Shown in pieces: positions 53,024-62,896 of a DNA stretch of 64,000 nt. The stretch lies in NCBI RefSeq assembly GCF_000328625.1, contig NC_019978.1, positions 2,046,001 through 2,110,000 on the forward strand, written 5' to 3'. Within the stretch, counting starts at the first letter, position 1, and every line of letters starts with the position of its first letter. Under the pieces are notes generated by a model. The model saw only the letters and a program-made list of their open reading frames with translations. It made no database searches and was not told the DNA's origin. The stretch comes from Halobacteroides halobius DSM 5150. GTDB taxonomy: Bacteria > Bacillota > Halanaerobiia > Halobacteroidales > Halobacteroidaceae. The position numbers and the translations under genes were made by a program.

Positions 53024-53434
53024 TTAATGTTTAGCTCTTTCTTTAATCTGTTCTATTTTTTCTTTGGATAGTCCACTAGCTTTAACTACCTTATTCATAT
53101 CTACTCCTGTTTTTAATAGATTTTTGATCATTTCTAACTTACCCTCTTCTATACCTTCTTTCTTACCTTCTTCCTTAGCCGCTTGATAAAGATTAGTCAT
53201 TTCTTTTGTCACTGTATCTTCACCTCCCAATGATTCCTCTACTTCTCTATAAAAATTAAGTTCTAAATCAGTTGGCAAAAACAAAATCCCATCTAAAAAC
53301 TCAAAAACATTATATATTTTCTCCTTAGAAAAACCTTTATCTAATAAAAATTTTAATAATTTCTTCTTAAAATTATACCTTACATCTTCTTTTCCCTTAC
53401 TCTCTAAAGTATATAGACCTGCTAAAATCACCAT
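53024..53434 (-). pseudogene. Rpn/PD-(D/E)XK transposase-like protein, C-terminal remnant
   Basis: 136 aa resembling the C-terminal part of Rpn/YhgA-like nuclease proteins: KKLLKFLLDKGFSKEKIYNV, the Glu/Lys-rich AAKEEGKKEGIEEGKLEMI, and a terminal helix-turn-helix-like TGVDMNKVVKASGLSKEKIE. The catalytic N-terminal domain is missing, no ribosome binding site precedes the ATG, and an in-frame stop lies just upstream. Its C-terminal layout parallels the intact neighbour at 53680-54585. Confidence 0.7.
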
Positions 53435-53546
53435 AGCAATAGGTTACATTTTTTATTACTATTATTATATCAAAATTCATTTGCAATATCTATCCAAATC
53501 TCTTGGGCCAACCGCCCTAGGAGGTCTAAATAATTACTCCTTTATT

Positions 53547-53620
53547 TTACTGGCCAACTACTAAGCTAACAGCATTCTTCATAATCTCTTTCGTCTTCCC
53601 ACTCCCTTTACTACCCAAAA
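53547..53620 (-). pseudogene. P-loop NTPase stub
   Basis: One minus-strand frame reads FLGSKGSGKTKEIMKNAVSL before a stop codon. GSKGSGKT is a perfect Walker A motif, and several clostridial ATP-binding proteins begin this way. Only about 24 codons remain. It may be chance, since the piece has no start or RBS. Confidence 0.35.
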
Positions 53621-53651
53621 ATAAAAAACACCCAGATGAATTCTAGGTGTT
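53616..53651 (-). terminator. Terminator of the Rpn gene
   Basis: Minus strand: AACACCTAGA, loop ATTCA, TCTGGGTGTT (one G-U), then TTTTATTTTT. About 30 bp after the stop of the gene at 53680-54585. It overlaps the P-loop stub. Confidence 0.82.
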
Positions 53652-53679
53652 AAGATAATTAACTATTCTATTATCTATC

Positions 53680-54585
53680 TCATTTTTCTATTAAATTCTT
53701 TATTTCTTCTTTCGTTAAATTAGTAAACTTCTCTATCTTTTCAATACTTAACCCATCTTTCAGCATTTCTTTTGCCACTTCTATTTTCTCTTTTTTTCTG
53801 CCTTTTTTCTCCCCTTCTTCTAATCCTTCTTCTCTAGCTTCTTTAGCAGCTTCCTGTATATTCGTAATTTGATCATGAATTGCTTTCTGCCTACTCTCAT
53901 AAATTTCTCTAGTTTCTTCATCATGACTTAATATTTCTAATCTTTCTGCCGCTTCTTTAAGTTCTTTCATTCCCTCCTCAAGCATTTTCATCACCTCACT
54001 TTGGGGATTTTTCAAAAATAGTGCCCAAGGAACTAATTTATCTTCTTTACTCTTATTCTCAATATCTTCAACACTTTCAAACTCATCTTCGTCTAACTTA
54101 GATAATTCTATAAAGTGGATTTCCTCCAAATCTGTTAATATCTCATTAGTTTCTTTTTCTTTAAGAATATACGCATTATGATATCTATTATTCTTCTTTA
54201 AATAAGTAAAATTTAAAATATTTATTGTCACTGTTCGCTCTAATTTATTATACGGATCACCAGATTTCATCTGTGACTCATACAACTTACTCCAATAGTA
54301 TAAAGTCCTCTTTTTCATATTATATTGATTTTTAAGTTGAATCTCTATATTCACCTTACTATCATTGCTTGTAGTTGCCTTAATATCTAATCGGGAAAAT
54401 TTATCGTCTTTCCAATCTTTATCTATATCCGGATTATCTATGCTTATATCTACTATTTCTTCCTCAGATTGCTTATTTCCAAATACACTGTTTAAAAAAG
54501 CAATTAAAATTTCTTTGTGGTTTTCAGAGCCAAATACCTTTTTAAAAACAAAATCTACTTTAGGATCTAATATATCTTCTGTCAT
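53680..54585 (-). CDS. Rpn family recombination-promoting nuclease / putative transposase
   Basis: 301 aa, apparently complete. The N-terminus (DILDPKVDFVFKKVFGSENH, then ILIAFLNSVF) is the family hallmark, and RLDIKATTSNDSKVNIEIQL supplies the PD-(D/E)XK-type Asp and Glu-x-Gln active site. The C-terminal third is a charged coiled coil (EEGLEEGEKKGRKKEK) ending in IEKFTNLTKEEIKNLIE. Family members are DNA endonucleases that promote RecA-independent recombination, often multi-copy. GTGAGGGATAAG precedes the ATG; a terminator follows. Confidence 0.88.
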   Translation of the reverse strand: MTEDILDPKVDFVFKKVFGSENHKEILIAFLNSVFGNKQSEEEIVDISIDNPDIDKDWKDDKFSRLDIKATTSNDSKVNIEIQLKNQYNMKKRTLYYWSKLYESQMKSGDPYNKLERTVTINILNFTYLKKNNRYHNAYILKEKETNEILTDLEEIHFIELSKLDEDEFESVEDIENKSKEDKLVPWALFLKNPQSEVMKMLEEGMKELKEAAERLEILSHDEETREIYESRQKAIHDQITNIQEAAKEAREEGLEEGEKKGRKKEKIEVAKEMLKDGLSIEKIEKFTNLTKEEIKNLIEK

Positions 54586-54714
54586 ATCTACTTATCCCTC
54601 ACTATTCTTTATTCTATTATTATTATATCGCACTTTAGCTAAAATTAAAACAACCACACTTATTGAGATAGCATCAATTTTTTATAGATTAATACTTAAA
54701 GATTATTTTCCCAA

Positions 54715-55250
54715 TCAAACAATTGCCTTTAAAGCTCTAGTTAAACCTGTTCTTCTTCCTATATTTATGCTAGGTATATTCTTCTTAGGCTGAGCAAACT
54801 TCTTTTTTAACTTACTATTTATCGTTTTAGATTCAATCTCTGTTAAAGTTTCTTCTTTTTTTATTTTTTCTTCCTTTCTCAAAAACAATTCTTTCAGTTT
54901 TTCTTTATTTCCACCATTAAACTTAAATGCTTGTAATCTAGACATTTGATCAACACCAGTCTTTGACCAAGCCATTGGTCTTGAACTTAATCTATCCGCC
55001 AATATATGGCTTATATGTCCCTCAGCACTACAACCAATTGTATCTTTATCTTGGGTATAATTTACTTATCCCATCCCAAAATTATTATGAATATAATAAC
55101 ACGATTTTCTAAGCAAACTCTTTCCCTTCTTACTTTCTTCATTAGATATTAATTCACTAAAAGCTTCTTTAACTAACTTTTTGTCTGATTTCTCTAATCC
55201 ACCTTAGAGTTTTTCTTTAACTTCCTCATTTTTTCACTTTCAATTTTAAT
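54715..55250 (-). pseudogene. ISLre2/UPF0236 family transposase remnant
   Basis: The C-terminal frame contains ADRLSSRPMAWSKTGVDQMS, preceded in the same frame by DTIGCSAEGHISHIL, the conserved UPF0236/ISLre2 end. A second piece in another frame (KKLVKEAFSELISNEESKKG) and a third (ESEKMRKLKKNSK) lie upstream. The gene is broken by stops and frameshifts, and the N-terminal half is missing. Terminal inverted repeats were not found. Confidence 0.8.
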
Positions 55251-55274
55251 TATATATCACAAGATAAGTAGTCA

Positions 55275-55313
55275 AAAAATTAAAAAAAGCACCCTTTTAA
55301 GGGTACAAAAAAT
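55275..55313 (-). terminator. Terminator of tRNA-Trp
   Basis: Minus strand: TACCCT/AGGGTG stem with TAAA loop, followed by CTTTTTTTAATTTTTTG. It lies directly after tRNA-Trp. Confidence 0.75.
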
Positions 55314-55318
55314 ATAAA

Positions 55319-55394
55319 TGGCACGGGAAGCAGGACTTGAACCCGCAACACCTGGATTTGGAGTCCAGTGCTCTGCCAATTGAGCTATTCCCGT
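55319..55394 (-). tRNA. tRNA-Trp (anticodon CCA)
   Basis: A 76-nt cloverleaf with acceptor ACGGGAA/TTCCCGT, anticodon loop CTCCAAA, a GGGTTCAAGTCC T-arm, G discriminator and encoded CCA. It has its own promoter at 55479-55507. Confidence 0.96.
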
Positions 55395-55478
55395 ACAATA
55401 TATTAATTTACAATGTACAATTGATAATTGACAATTAAAATCAAAAACACTTAAAAAATATTAGGTTTAATCTTTTTA

Positions 55479-55507
55479 ATTATAAATTCTACATTGTCAA
55501 CTGTCAA
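55479..55507 (-). promoter_or_regulatory. Promoter of tRNA-Trp
   Basis: Minus strand: -35 TTGACA (55502-55507), 17-bp spacer, -10 TATAAT (55479-55484). It begins 10 bp past the 3' end of tmRNA. A second TTGACA is embedded in the spacer. Confidence 0.75.
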
Positions 55508-55517
55508 TTGATTTTAT

Positions 55518-55878
55518 TGGTGGAGGTGGGGAGATTCGAACTCCCGTCCCCATAGAGTACCCTAGGAGTTTCTACGAGCGTAGCTTATGATTTAGTTTCG
55601 CAACTTTACCCCCCATAAGCAGGGTTTAAAATTGCTAGCTTGATAAGTTCACTATCTTCCTACAAGCTTCAGAAAATAGATAGCCTGCTTAATTATGACA
55701 CTTATAGGCGCCCACAGACAAGACCCCTATAAGCGTAGCGGGTGCGTTACGCAGCCGCTAAAGCGTAATTATTATCGTTTGCAAATAAATTTAAATACTA
55801 TTAATCTTACGAGTTTAATAGTAATCTCGGCTCGCTTGCTCCCTCATACTCTATAGGTCGATTTCCATGTACACCCCC
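55518..55878 (-). ncRNA. ssrA: Transfer-messenger RNA (tmRNA)
   Basis: About 361 nt. The 5' end GGGGGTGTACATGGAAATCG pairs through GGGGGTG with CACCTCC at the 3' end; a T-arm (GGGAGTTCGAATCTCCC) and encoded CCA complete the tRNA-like domain. The tag frame (55747-55782) reads ANDNNYALAAA before TAA, preceded by the non-encoded alanine. It rescues stalled ribosomes with SmpB, encoded just upstream. One-piece form. Confidence 0.97.
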
Positions 55879-55914
55879 ATAGAATATTCAGAAGCTTTAT
55901 TAAGTTGGAAATTA

Positions 55915-55943
55915 ATTATACAATATCAATCACTAATTGTCAA
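55915..55943 (-). promoter_or_regulatory. Promoter of ssrA
   Basis: Minus strand: -35 TTGACA (55938-55943), 17-bp spacer, -10 TATAAT (55915-55920). The -35 lies only three bases after the smpB stop codon. Confidence 0.85.
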
Positions 55944-55946
55944 TTA

Positions 55947-56399
55947 CTAATATCTTTGCCGGTCTTTCAATGCCCGCTGAATCTCACGTTGTGCAGTCTT
56001 ACGTTTAATATCTTCGCGCTTATCATGAAGATTCTTACCCTCAGCTAAAGCTAATTCAACTTTAACTAGATCATGTTTAAAATAAAGCTTTAAAGGAATT
56101 AAAGTATATCCTTGTTGTTTAGTCTTTCCTATCAATGATTTAATTTGGTGTTTATGAAGCAATAGCTTCCTTTTTCTCTCTGGTTCATGATTATAACGAT
56201 TACCTTCTTTGTATGGAGCAATATGCATATTATGCAAGAAGGCTTCTTCATCTCTAACCAAAGCAAAGCTATCTTTAAGGTTTACTTTTCCAGCACGAAT
56301 AGACTTCACTTCTGTCCCCTGGAGTACAATTCCAGCTTCATAAGTCTCTTCAATATGGTACTCATGCCTTGCTTTACGATTCTTTGCAATTGTTTTCAT
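55947..56399 (-). CDS. smpB: SsrA-binding protein SmpB
   Basis: About 150 aa. [40 protein letters not shown] and the C-terminal [19 protein letters not shown] are characteristic; the basic tail occupies the mRNA channel of stalled ribosomes. I start at ATG 56397-56399, six bases after AGAGGTG; a GTG three codons upstream would overlap the site. Coupled with ssrA downstream. Confidence 0.96.
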   Translation of the reverse strand: MKTIAKNRKARHEYHIEETYEAGIVLQGTEVKSIRAGKVNLKDSFALVRDEEAFLHNMHIAPYKEGNRYNHEPERKRKLLLHKHQIKSLIGKTKQQGYTLIPLKLYFKHDLVKVELALAEGKNLHDKREDIKRKTAQREIQRALKDRQRY

Positions 56400-56459
56400 C
56401 TTCTTCACCTCTTAACTCCTAAGAGAAGAGAACTCCTCTTATTACCAAGACCAATTATT

Positions 56460-56487
56460 ATTATAACATAGATTATCCATATGTCAA
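56460..56487 (-). promoter_or_regulatory. Promoter upstream of smpB
   Basis: Minus strand: -35 TTGACA (56482-56487), 16-bp spacer, -10 TATAAT (56460-56465). It follows the rnr terminator. Confidence 0.78.
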
Positions 56488-56489
56488 CA

Positions 56490-56528
56490 AAAATTCAATT
56501 AAAATCTACAGGGGTACCCCTGTAGATT
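56490..56528 (-). terminator. Terminator after rnr
   Basis: Perfect 26-nt palindrome AATCTACAGGGGT/ACCCCTGTAGATT (56503-56528), followed on the minus strand by TTAATTGAATTTTTG. Confidence 0.8.
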
Positions 56529-56538
56529 AAATTAATCT

Positions 56539-58662
56539 TTAATCAGTTACTACTTCTAAATCAATTTGTCTTTCTGCAAGATCTACTTTGCTAATCTCTA
56601 TCTTTATTTCATCTCCTAATTTATAAATATTAGCAGTTCTTTCACCTATAAAGGCATATTTATCTTCATGATAATGGTAGTAATCATCTAGTAATGTGCT
56701 AACATGAACTAAACCTTCTATTCCGTTATCTAACTCTACAAAGAAACCAAAAGGCATCACACTACTAATAACCCCAATATATTCTTGTCCAATCTTATCT
56801 TTCATATACTCTACTTTCTTTAAGTCTTTTGATTCTAGTTCAGCATCCATAGCTTTCCTCTCTTGAATAGAACAATGGTCTGCTATAGAGAATAAATTGC
56901 TTTCTAATTCTTCTCTTCTTTGTTTAGATAAAGATTGTTGGTTAATTACTTCTTTAATAATCCGATGAATCATTAAATCAGGATATCTTCTAATTGGTGA
57001 TGTGAAATGAGAATAACAATCTGAAGCTAACCCAAAATGTCCTATATTTTGTATATGATAATGAGCTTGTTGCATAGTTCTTAATAAAACTGTACTAACT
57101 ACTTTTTCTTCTGGTTCCCCTTCTACCTTATTTAAAACTGTCTGTAAGGCTTTAGGATGTACTTCCTCTTTTAACCCCTTAATATGATAACCTAAATTAT
57201 GCAAGAATTCATTTAAGTCAGTTAATTTTTCCATATTGGGTTGTTCATGAACTCGATAGATAAAAGGTATTTCCCTATCATACATTGCTTCAGCAACTAC
57301 TTCATTAGTTTTAATCATAAAGTCCTCAATTAATTTCTCAGCAACTCCTCTTTCTGCCTTAACTATATCAATAGGCTTACCATCTTCATCTAAAATTACA
57401 TTAATCTCAGAAAAATCAAAATCAACACTGCCTCTTTCTGATCTAATCTCCTTTAACTTAGTTGATAATTGAGTCATTAGCTTTAATTTTTCTACTACAT
57501 CCTGATATTCACTAATTAACTCTTCATCTTCTTTCATTAATATTTTATTAACCTTATTATAAGTCAGACGATGATTAACTTCGATTATACTTTCAGTCAT
57601 CTCATAATCTAATAATTCTCCAGTTTCTAAATCAAAATCCATCAGTACAGACATAGCTAGTCTCTCAACATTAGAGCGTAAACTACATAGATTATTAGAT
57701 AGTTTTTCTGGTAGCATAGGAATAACTCTATCAACTAAATAAATACTTGTACCTCGCTTACGTGCTTCTTCATCTAAAACCGTTCCTGGCCTTACATAAT
57801 GGGTTACATCAGCAATATGAACGCCTAATCGAACCTTATCCCCCTCTAAATTGACGATAGAAACTGCATCATCATAATCTTTAGCATCTTCACCATCAAT
57901 TGTAACCATCTTCACATCACGTAAATCTTTTCTTCTTTTTTTCTCATCCTCAGGTATTTCCTCTGGTATCTCACTAACCATTTCCATAACTTCCGCTGGA
58001 AAATCAGCAGGCAATTCTAGCTTACGAATAATTGCTTCTATATCAACACCAGGGTCATCTTTATGACCTAAAACTTCTATTACTTTACCTTCTGGATTTC
58101 TACTTTTTTCTGGCCAACTAGTAATCTTAACTATAACCTTTTGGCCTTCCTTAGCTCCTTTACTTTCTGATTTTGGAACAAAAACATCATGACTAATTCT
58201 AGAATCATCTGGAACTACAAAACCAAAATTATCACTATCCTCATATGTACCAACAATTTGTTGATTGGCCCTCTCTAGAATTTTAATTACTTCTCCTGAT
58301 AATCGCTTGCCACTCTTCTTACTAGTTAATCTAACTACTACACGATCATCATGCATGGCTCCATTTAAATCTTTGAAATTAATATAAACATCTTCTTGTT
58401 CTGGATTATCAGGAATTAAAAATCCAAATCCCTTAGAGTGACCTTGTAAACGGCCTACTATTAAATTCATTCTCTCTGGGACACCATAACATTCTTTCCG
58501 ATTCTTTATGATAGAACCTTCAGATTCCATCTTAGCCAATACTTCCAAAAACATATTTTTATCTTTTTCAGGAATTTCAAATACTTCTAATAATTCTTCA
58601 GCTGTTATTGGCTTATAAGCTTTTTCTTTCATAAAGTTCAAAATAGTCTTTTTTATTCTCAT
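56539..58662 (-). CDS. rnr: Ribonuclease R
   Basis: 707 aa. Domain order: N-terminal winged helix (ILNFMKEKAYKPITAEELLE), two cold-shock domains, RNB catalytic domain with the active-site segment DGEDAKDYDDAVS (near residues 258-270), and a C-terminal S1 domain (YIGVISSVMPFGFFVELDNG). It is a 3'-5' exoribonuclease that degrades structured RNA and works in tmRNA-linked quality control; smpB and ssrA follow downstream. Confidence 0.97.
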   Translation of the reverse strand: MRIKKTILNFMKEKAYKPITAEELLEVFEIPEKDKNMFLEVLAKMESEGSIIKNRKECYGVPERMNLIVGRLQGHSKGFGFLIPDNPEQEDVYINFKDLNGAMHDDRVVVRLTSKKSGKRLSGEVIKILERANQQIVGTYEDSDNFGFVVPDDSRISHDVFVPKSESKGAKEGQKVIVKITSWPEKSRNPEGKVIEVLGHKDDPGVDIEAIIRKLELPADFPAEVMEMVSEIPEEIPEDEKKRRKDLRDVKMVTIDGEDAKDYDDAVSIVNLEGDKVRLGVHIADVTHYVRPGTVLDEEARKRGTSIYLVDRVIPMLPEKLSNNLCSLRSNVERLAMSVLMDFDLETGELLDYEMTESIIEVNHRLTYNKVNKILMKEDEELISEYQDVVEKLKLMTQLSTKLKEIRSERGSVDFDFSEINVILDEDGKPIDIVKAERGVAEKLIEDFMIKTNEVVAEAMYDREIPFIYRVHEQPNMEKLTDLNEFLHNLGYHIKGLKEEVHPKALQTVLNKVEGEPEEKVVSTVLLRTMQQAHYHIQNIGHFGLASDCYSHFTSPIRRYPDLMIHRIIKEVINQQSLSKQRREELESNLFSIADHCSIQERKAMDAELESKDLKKVEYMKDKIGQEYIGVISSVMPFGFFVELDNGIEGLVHVSTLLDDYYHYHEDKYAFIGERTANIYKLGDEIKIEISKVDLAERQIDLEVVTD

Positions 58663-58726
58663 ATTTGCCCTCCATTATCCTTTATATTCTATTATTTTCA
58701 AATTGAAGTTTTATATACTAACCTAA

Positions 58727-58771
58727 TAAAAAAATAAAACTCCTGATTAAATGAAAATTTAACCAAGAGCC
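58727..58771 (-). terminator. Terminator after secG
   Basis: Minus strand: a 15-bp stem (arms 58757-58771 and 58738-58752, several G-U pairs), loop TTTC, then TTATTTTTTTA. Confidence 0.85.
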
Positions 58772-58790
58772 TTTAAACAATATGGATTGT

Positions 58791-59012
58791 CTATATAACC
58801 GCAACAACCAAAGATAATATCATAAATAAAACAGCCGCTACTGTAGTTACTTTACTTAAAACCTGATCAAGACCTCTTCCTTGGTCGCCAAATAAAGAAG
58901 TAGCTCCACCATCAATACCACCTAATCCTGCACTTTTACCTGATTGTAATAATACTGAAACAATCAATGTAATAGATACAATAATTAATAATACTTTAAG
59001 GAAAAATACCAT
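58791..59012 (-). CDS. secG: Preprotein translocase subunit SecG
   Basis: 73 aa, two membrane helices. VSVLLQSGKSAGLGGIDGGA followed by LFGDQGRGLDQVLSK is the SecG signature. It assists SecYEG during export. Eno-secG-rnr-smpB is a common firmicute order. AAGGAGG precedes the ATG. Confidence 0.95.
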   Translation of the reverse strand: MVFFLKVLLIIVSITLIVSVLLQSGKSAGLGGIDGGATSLFGDQGRGLDQVLSKVTTVAAVLFMILSLVVAVI

Positions 59013-59084
59013 CTATTCTACCTCCTTGTTAAAATACCAATAAATATTTTAACACACTTAAAATAAAAAAGCAATCTATATAAT

Positions 59085-59133
59085 TCCAAAAAAATAGTCA
59101 ATTAATAATATAAGGGCAGGTTACCCTGCCCTT
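59085..59133 (-). terminator. Terminator after eno
   Basis: AAGGGCAGG/CCCTGCCCTT (59112-59133) lies 23 bp after the eno stop and is followed on the minus strand by ATATTATTAATT. The T-run is interrupted. Confidence 0.75.
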
Positions 59134-59155
59134 AATAATTTAACTTAACTTAAAT

Positions 59156-60448
<1,293 letters not shown>

Positions 60449-60470
60449 CTAGTTTTTAATTGATTACTTA

Positions 60471-62006
60471 CTAATTATTTTCTACAATAAGTTGTTGGCC
60501 TGTCATTTCTTCAGGAACCTCAAGTCCTAATAAGTTTAACATGGTAGGAGCAAAATCAGCTAATTTTCCATCTTTAATTAATTTAGCATCCTTATGCTTC
60601 GGATTTACATAGATAAATGGAACTGGGTTAGTTGTATGAGCAGTAAATGGCTCTCCAGTTTCATAATCTACCATCTGCTCACCATTACCATGATCAGCAG
60701 TAATTAAGGCTGATCCTCCTTGCTCTAAAATAGCATCTACAGTCTTACCTAAACATTCATCAACTACTTCTAAAGCTTCAACTTCAGCATCAAAATCTCC
60801 TGTATGACCTACCATATCAGGATTAGCATAATTTAAAACAACTACATCATAATCCTGTTCAGCAATCTTTTCTACTAAATTATCTGTAACCTCATAAGCA
60901 CTCATTTCAGGTTTTTGATCATAAGTAGCAACATCTGGAGAAGAAATAAGTTCTCGGTCCTCTCCCTTGAATGCTTCTTCTTTACCACCATTAAAGAAGA
61001 AAGTTACATGAGCATACTTTTCTGTTTCAGCTGTTCTTAACTGCTTTAAATCATTATCAGCAAGAACTTGGCTGAAGATATTCTCTAATTCAACTGGTGG
61101 AAAAGCAACAGGTGCATCAATAGTTTCGTCATACTCAGTCATACAAACTAAGTGTGCGTTTGAATAACTAGATCTATCAAAACCATTAAAGTCTGTATCA
61201 TTTAAAGCTCGAGTTAATTGTCGAGCTCTATCAGCTCTAAAATTAAAGAAGATAATTGAATCATCCTCTGCAACTTCACTATTATCAGTAATTACTGTAG
61301 GAATTACAAACTCATCTGTTACATCTTCTTGGTAAGAAGCTTCAATAGCTTCTAGAGCAGACTTAGCTCTATTACCTTCAGCAAGACACATAGCATTATA
61401 GGCTTTTTCTGTTCGTTCCCAGTTATTATCACGATCCATATAATAATAACGTCCACCAATAGTTGCTATCTGTCCTACACCTAATTCTTTCATCTTATCT
61501 TCTAGTTGCTCTACATATTTTTTGGCACTTTGAGGAGGAGTATCCCGTCCATCTAAAATAGCATGAACATAAACATCTTCTATACCTACTCTTTCAGCCA
61601 TTTCTAATAAACCAAATAAATGATTAATATGACTATGAACTCCACCATCAGAAAGTAATCCTACTAAATGTAAAGCAGTACCTTGGTTCTTAACTTTTTC
61701 TATCGCTTTAGCTATAGCTTCATTATCAACTAATTCATTATTTCTAACTGCCATATTAATTCTGGTAAAATCTTGATATACAACCCGACCAGCACCTAAA
61801 TTCATGTGACCAACTTCTGAATTACCCATTTGTCCGTCAGGTAATCCTACTGCTTTCCCAGAAGCTTCCACAGTTGTGCTTGGGTATTCATTCGATAATT
61901 TATCAAAATTTGGTGTATTTGCAGCTTTAACACCATTCATTTTTTCATTCGAATTACAACCAAACCCATCTAATATTATTAATGCTAACGGCTTTGGTGC
62001 TGCCAC
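60471..62006 (-). CDS. gpmI: 2,3-bisphosphoglycerate-independent phosphoglycerate mutase
   Basis: About 511 aa. Alkaline-phosphatase superfamily enzyme with [10 protein letters not shown] (metal Asp), the nucleophile Ser in [16 protein letters not shown] (near residue 63), [15 protein letters not shown] and DHGNGEQM. I start at GTG 62004-62006, six bases after GAGAGGTG, rather than the GTG three codons upstream that overlaps this site. It interconverts 3- and 2-phosphoglycerate with Mn2+. It is 18 bp downstream of tpiA. Confidence 0.97.
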   Translation of the reverse strand: MAAPKPLALIILDGFGCNSNEKMNGVKAANTPNFDKLSNEYPSTTVEASGKAVGLPDGQMGNSEVGHMNLGAGRVVYQDFTRINMAVRNNELVDNEAIAKAIEKVKNQGTALHLVGLLSDGGVHSHINHLFGLLEMAERVGIEDVYVHAILDGRDTPPQSAKKYVEQLEDKMKELGVGQIATIGGRYYYMDRDNNWERTEKAYNAMCLAEGNRAKSALEAIEASYQEDVTDEFVIPTVITDNSEVAEDDSIIFFNFRADRARQLTRALNDTDFNGFDRSSYSNAHLVCMTEYDETIDAPVAFPPVELENIFSQVLADNDLKQLRTAETEKYAHVTFFFNGGKEEAFKGEDRELISSPDVATYDQKPEMSAYEVTDNLVEKIAEQDYDVVVLNYANPDMVGHTGDFDAEVEALEVVDECLGKTVDAILEQGGSALITADHGNGEQMVDYETGEPFTAHTTNPVPFIYVNPKHKDAKLIKDGKLADFAPTMLNLLGLEVPEEMTGQQLIVENN

Positions 62007-62024
62007 ATTTATCACCTCTCTATA

Positions 62025-62777
62025 CTATTTAAACTTCACTATCTTAGAGAAAGATTCAGCTTCTAAACTAGCGCTTCCTACTAAGGCACCATCAATATTT
62101 GGCTGAGCCATAATCTCTTCTACATTCCATGGCTTAACGCTGCCACCATATTGAATTCTAATTGCTTCAGCAGTCTCTTCATCATACATTTTAGCAACTG
62201 TTTCTCTAATAAATTTAATGATTTCTTCAGCTTGCTCTGGTGTAGCACTTTCTCCAGTACCAATAGCCCATAATGGCTCATAAGCTAGCACCATATCTTT
62301 TACATCTTCTGCTTCAATACCAGATAAATCAGCTTCTAATTGAAACTTTACTCTAGCAAAATGTTCACCAGCTTCTCTTTCTGCTAATTTTTCTCCAATA
62401 CATAAAATAGGCTTAATATCATTAGCAAAAGCTGTTTTTAGCTTTAAGTTAAGCAATTGATCATCTTCACCAAAAATTTCTCTTCTTTCTGAGTGACCAA
62501 TGATTGCATATTCACAACCAACAGATTTAATCATAGCTGGAGATAGTTCACCAGTATAAGCACCACTTTCCTTGTAGTACATATTCTCAGATCCAAGTTT
62601 AACATTAGTATCAGCTAATACTTCGTTTAGTGGATATAAATCAATTGCTGGAGCACAAATTCCTGCTTCTACATCATCTACATCAGCAACTAACTCTTTA
62701 AATTCTTTTGCCATTTCTACTGCTTCCTCAACAGTTTTATGCATCTTCCAATTAGCACACATAAAAGGTGTACGCAT
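62025..62777 (-). CDS. tpiA: Triosephosphate isomerase
   Basis: About 250 aa TIM barrel. CANWKMHK gives the catalytic lysine, IIGHSERREIFGE the histidine, VLAYEPLWAIGTG the glutamate, and IQYGGSVKPWN the phosphate loop. Start at ATG 62775-62777 after AAGGAGTGA. Interconverts dihydroxyacetone phosphate and glyceraldehyde 3-phosphate, which also links the glycerol genes at the left of the window to glycolysis. Confidence 0.98.
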   Translation of the reverse strand: MRTPFMCANWKMHKTVEEAVEMAKEFKELVADVDDVEAGICAPAIDLYPLNEVLADTNVKLGSENMYYKESGAYTGELSPAMIKSVGCEYAIIGHSERREIFGEDDQLLNLKLKTAFANDIKPILCIGEKLAEREAGEHFARVKFQLEADLSGIEAEDVKDMVLAYEPLWAIGTGESATPEQAEEIIKFIRETVAKMYDEETAEAIRIQYGGSVKPWNVEEIMAQPNIDGALVGSASLEAESFSKIVKFK

Positions 62778-62896
62778 AAAAATCACTCCTTCTGTAGTTT
62801 AAATTATACTTTGAAATTATGTAAATATCCCTTAAAAATAAGGATAAGGTGGAGGCAAAGGAAAAATTTAACCCTAGCCTCAACCCAAAACTATAT

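Noticed and set aside
54365-54793. Plus-strand 142-aa reading frame
   Set aside because: Antisense to the Rpn gene and transposase relic; hydrophobic low-complexity translation without a ribosome binding site.
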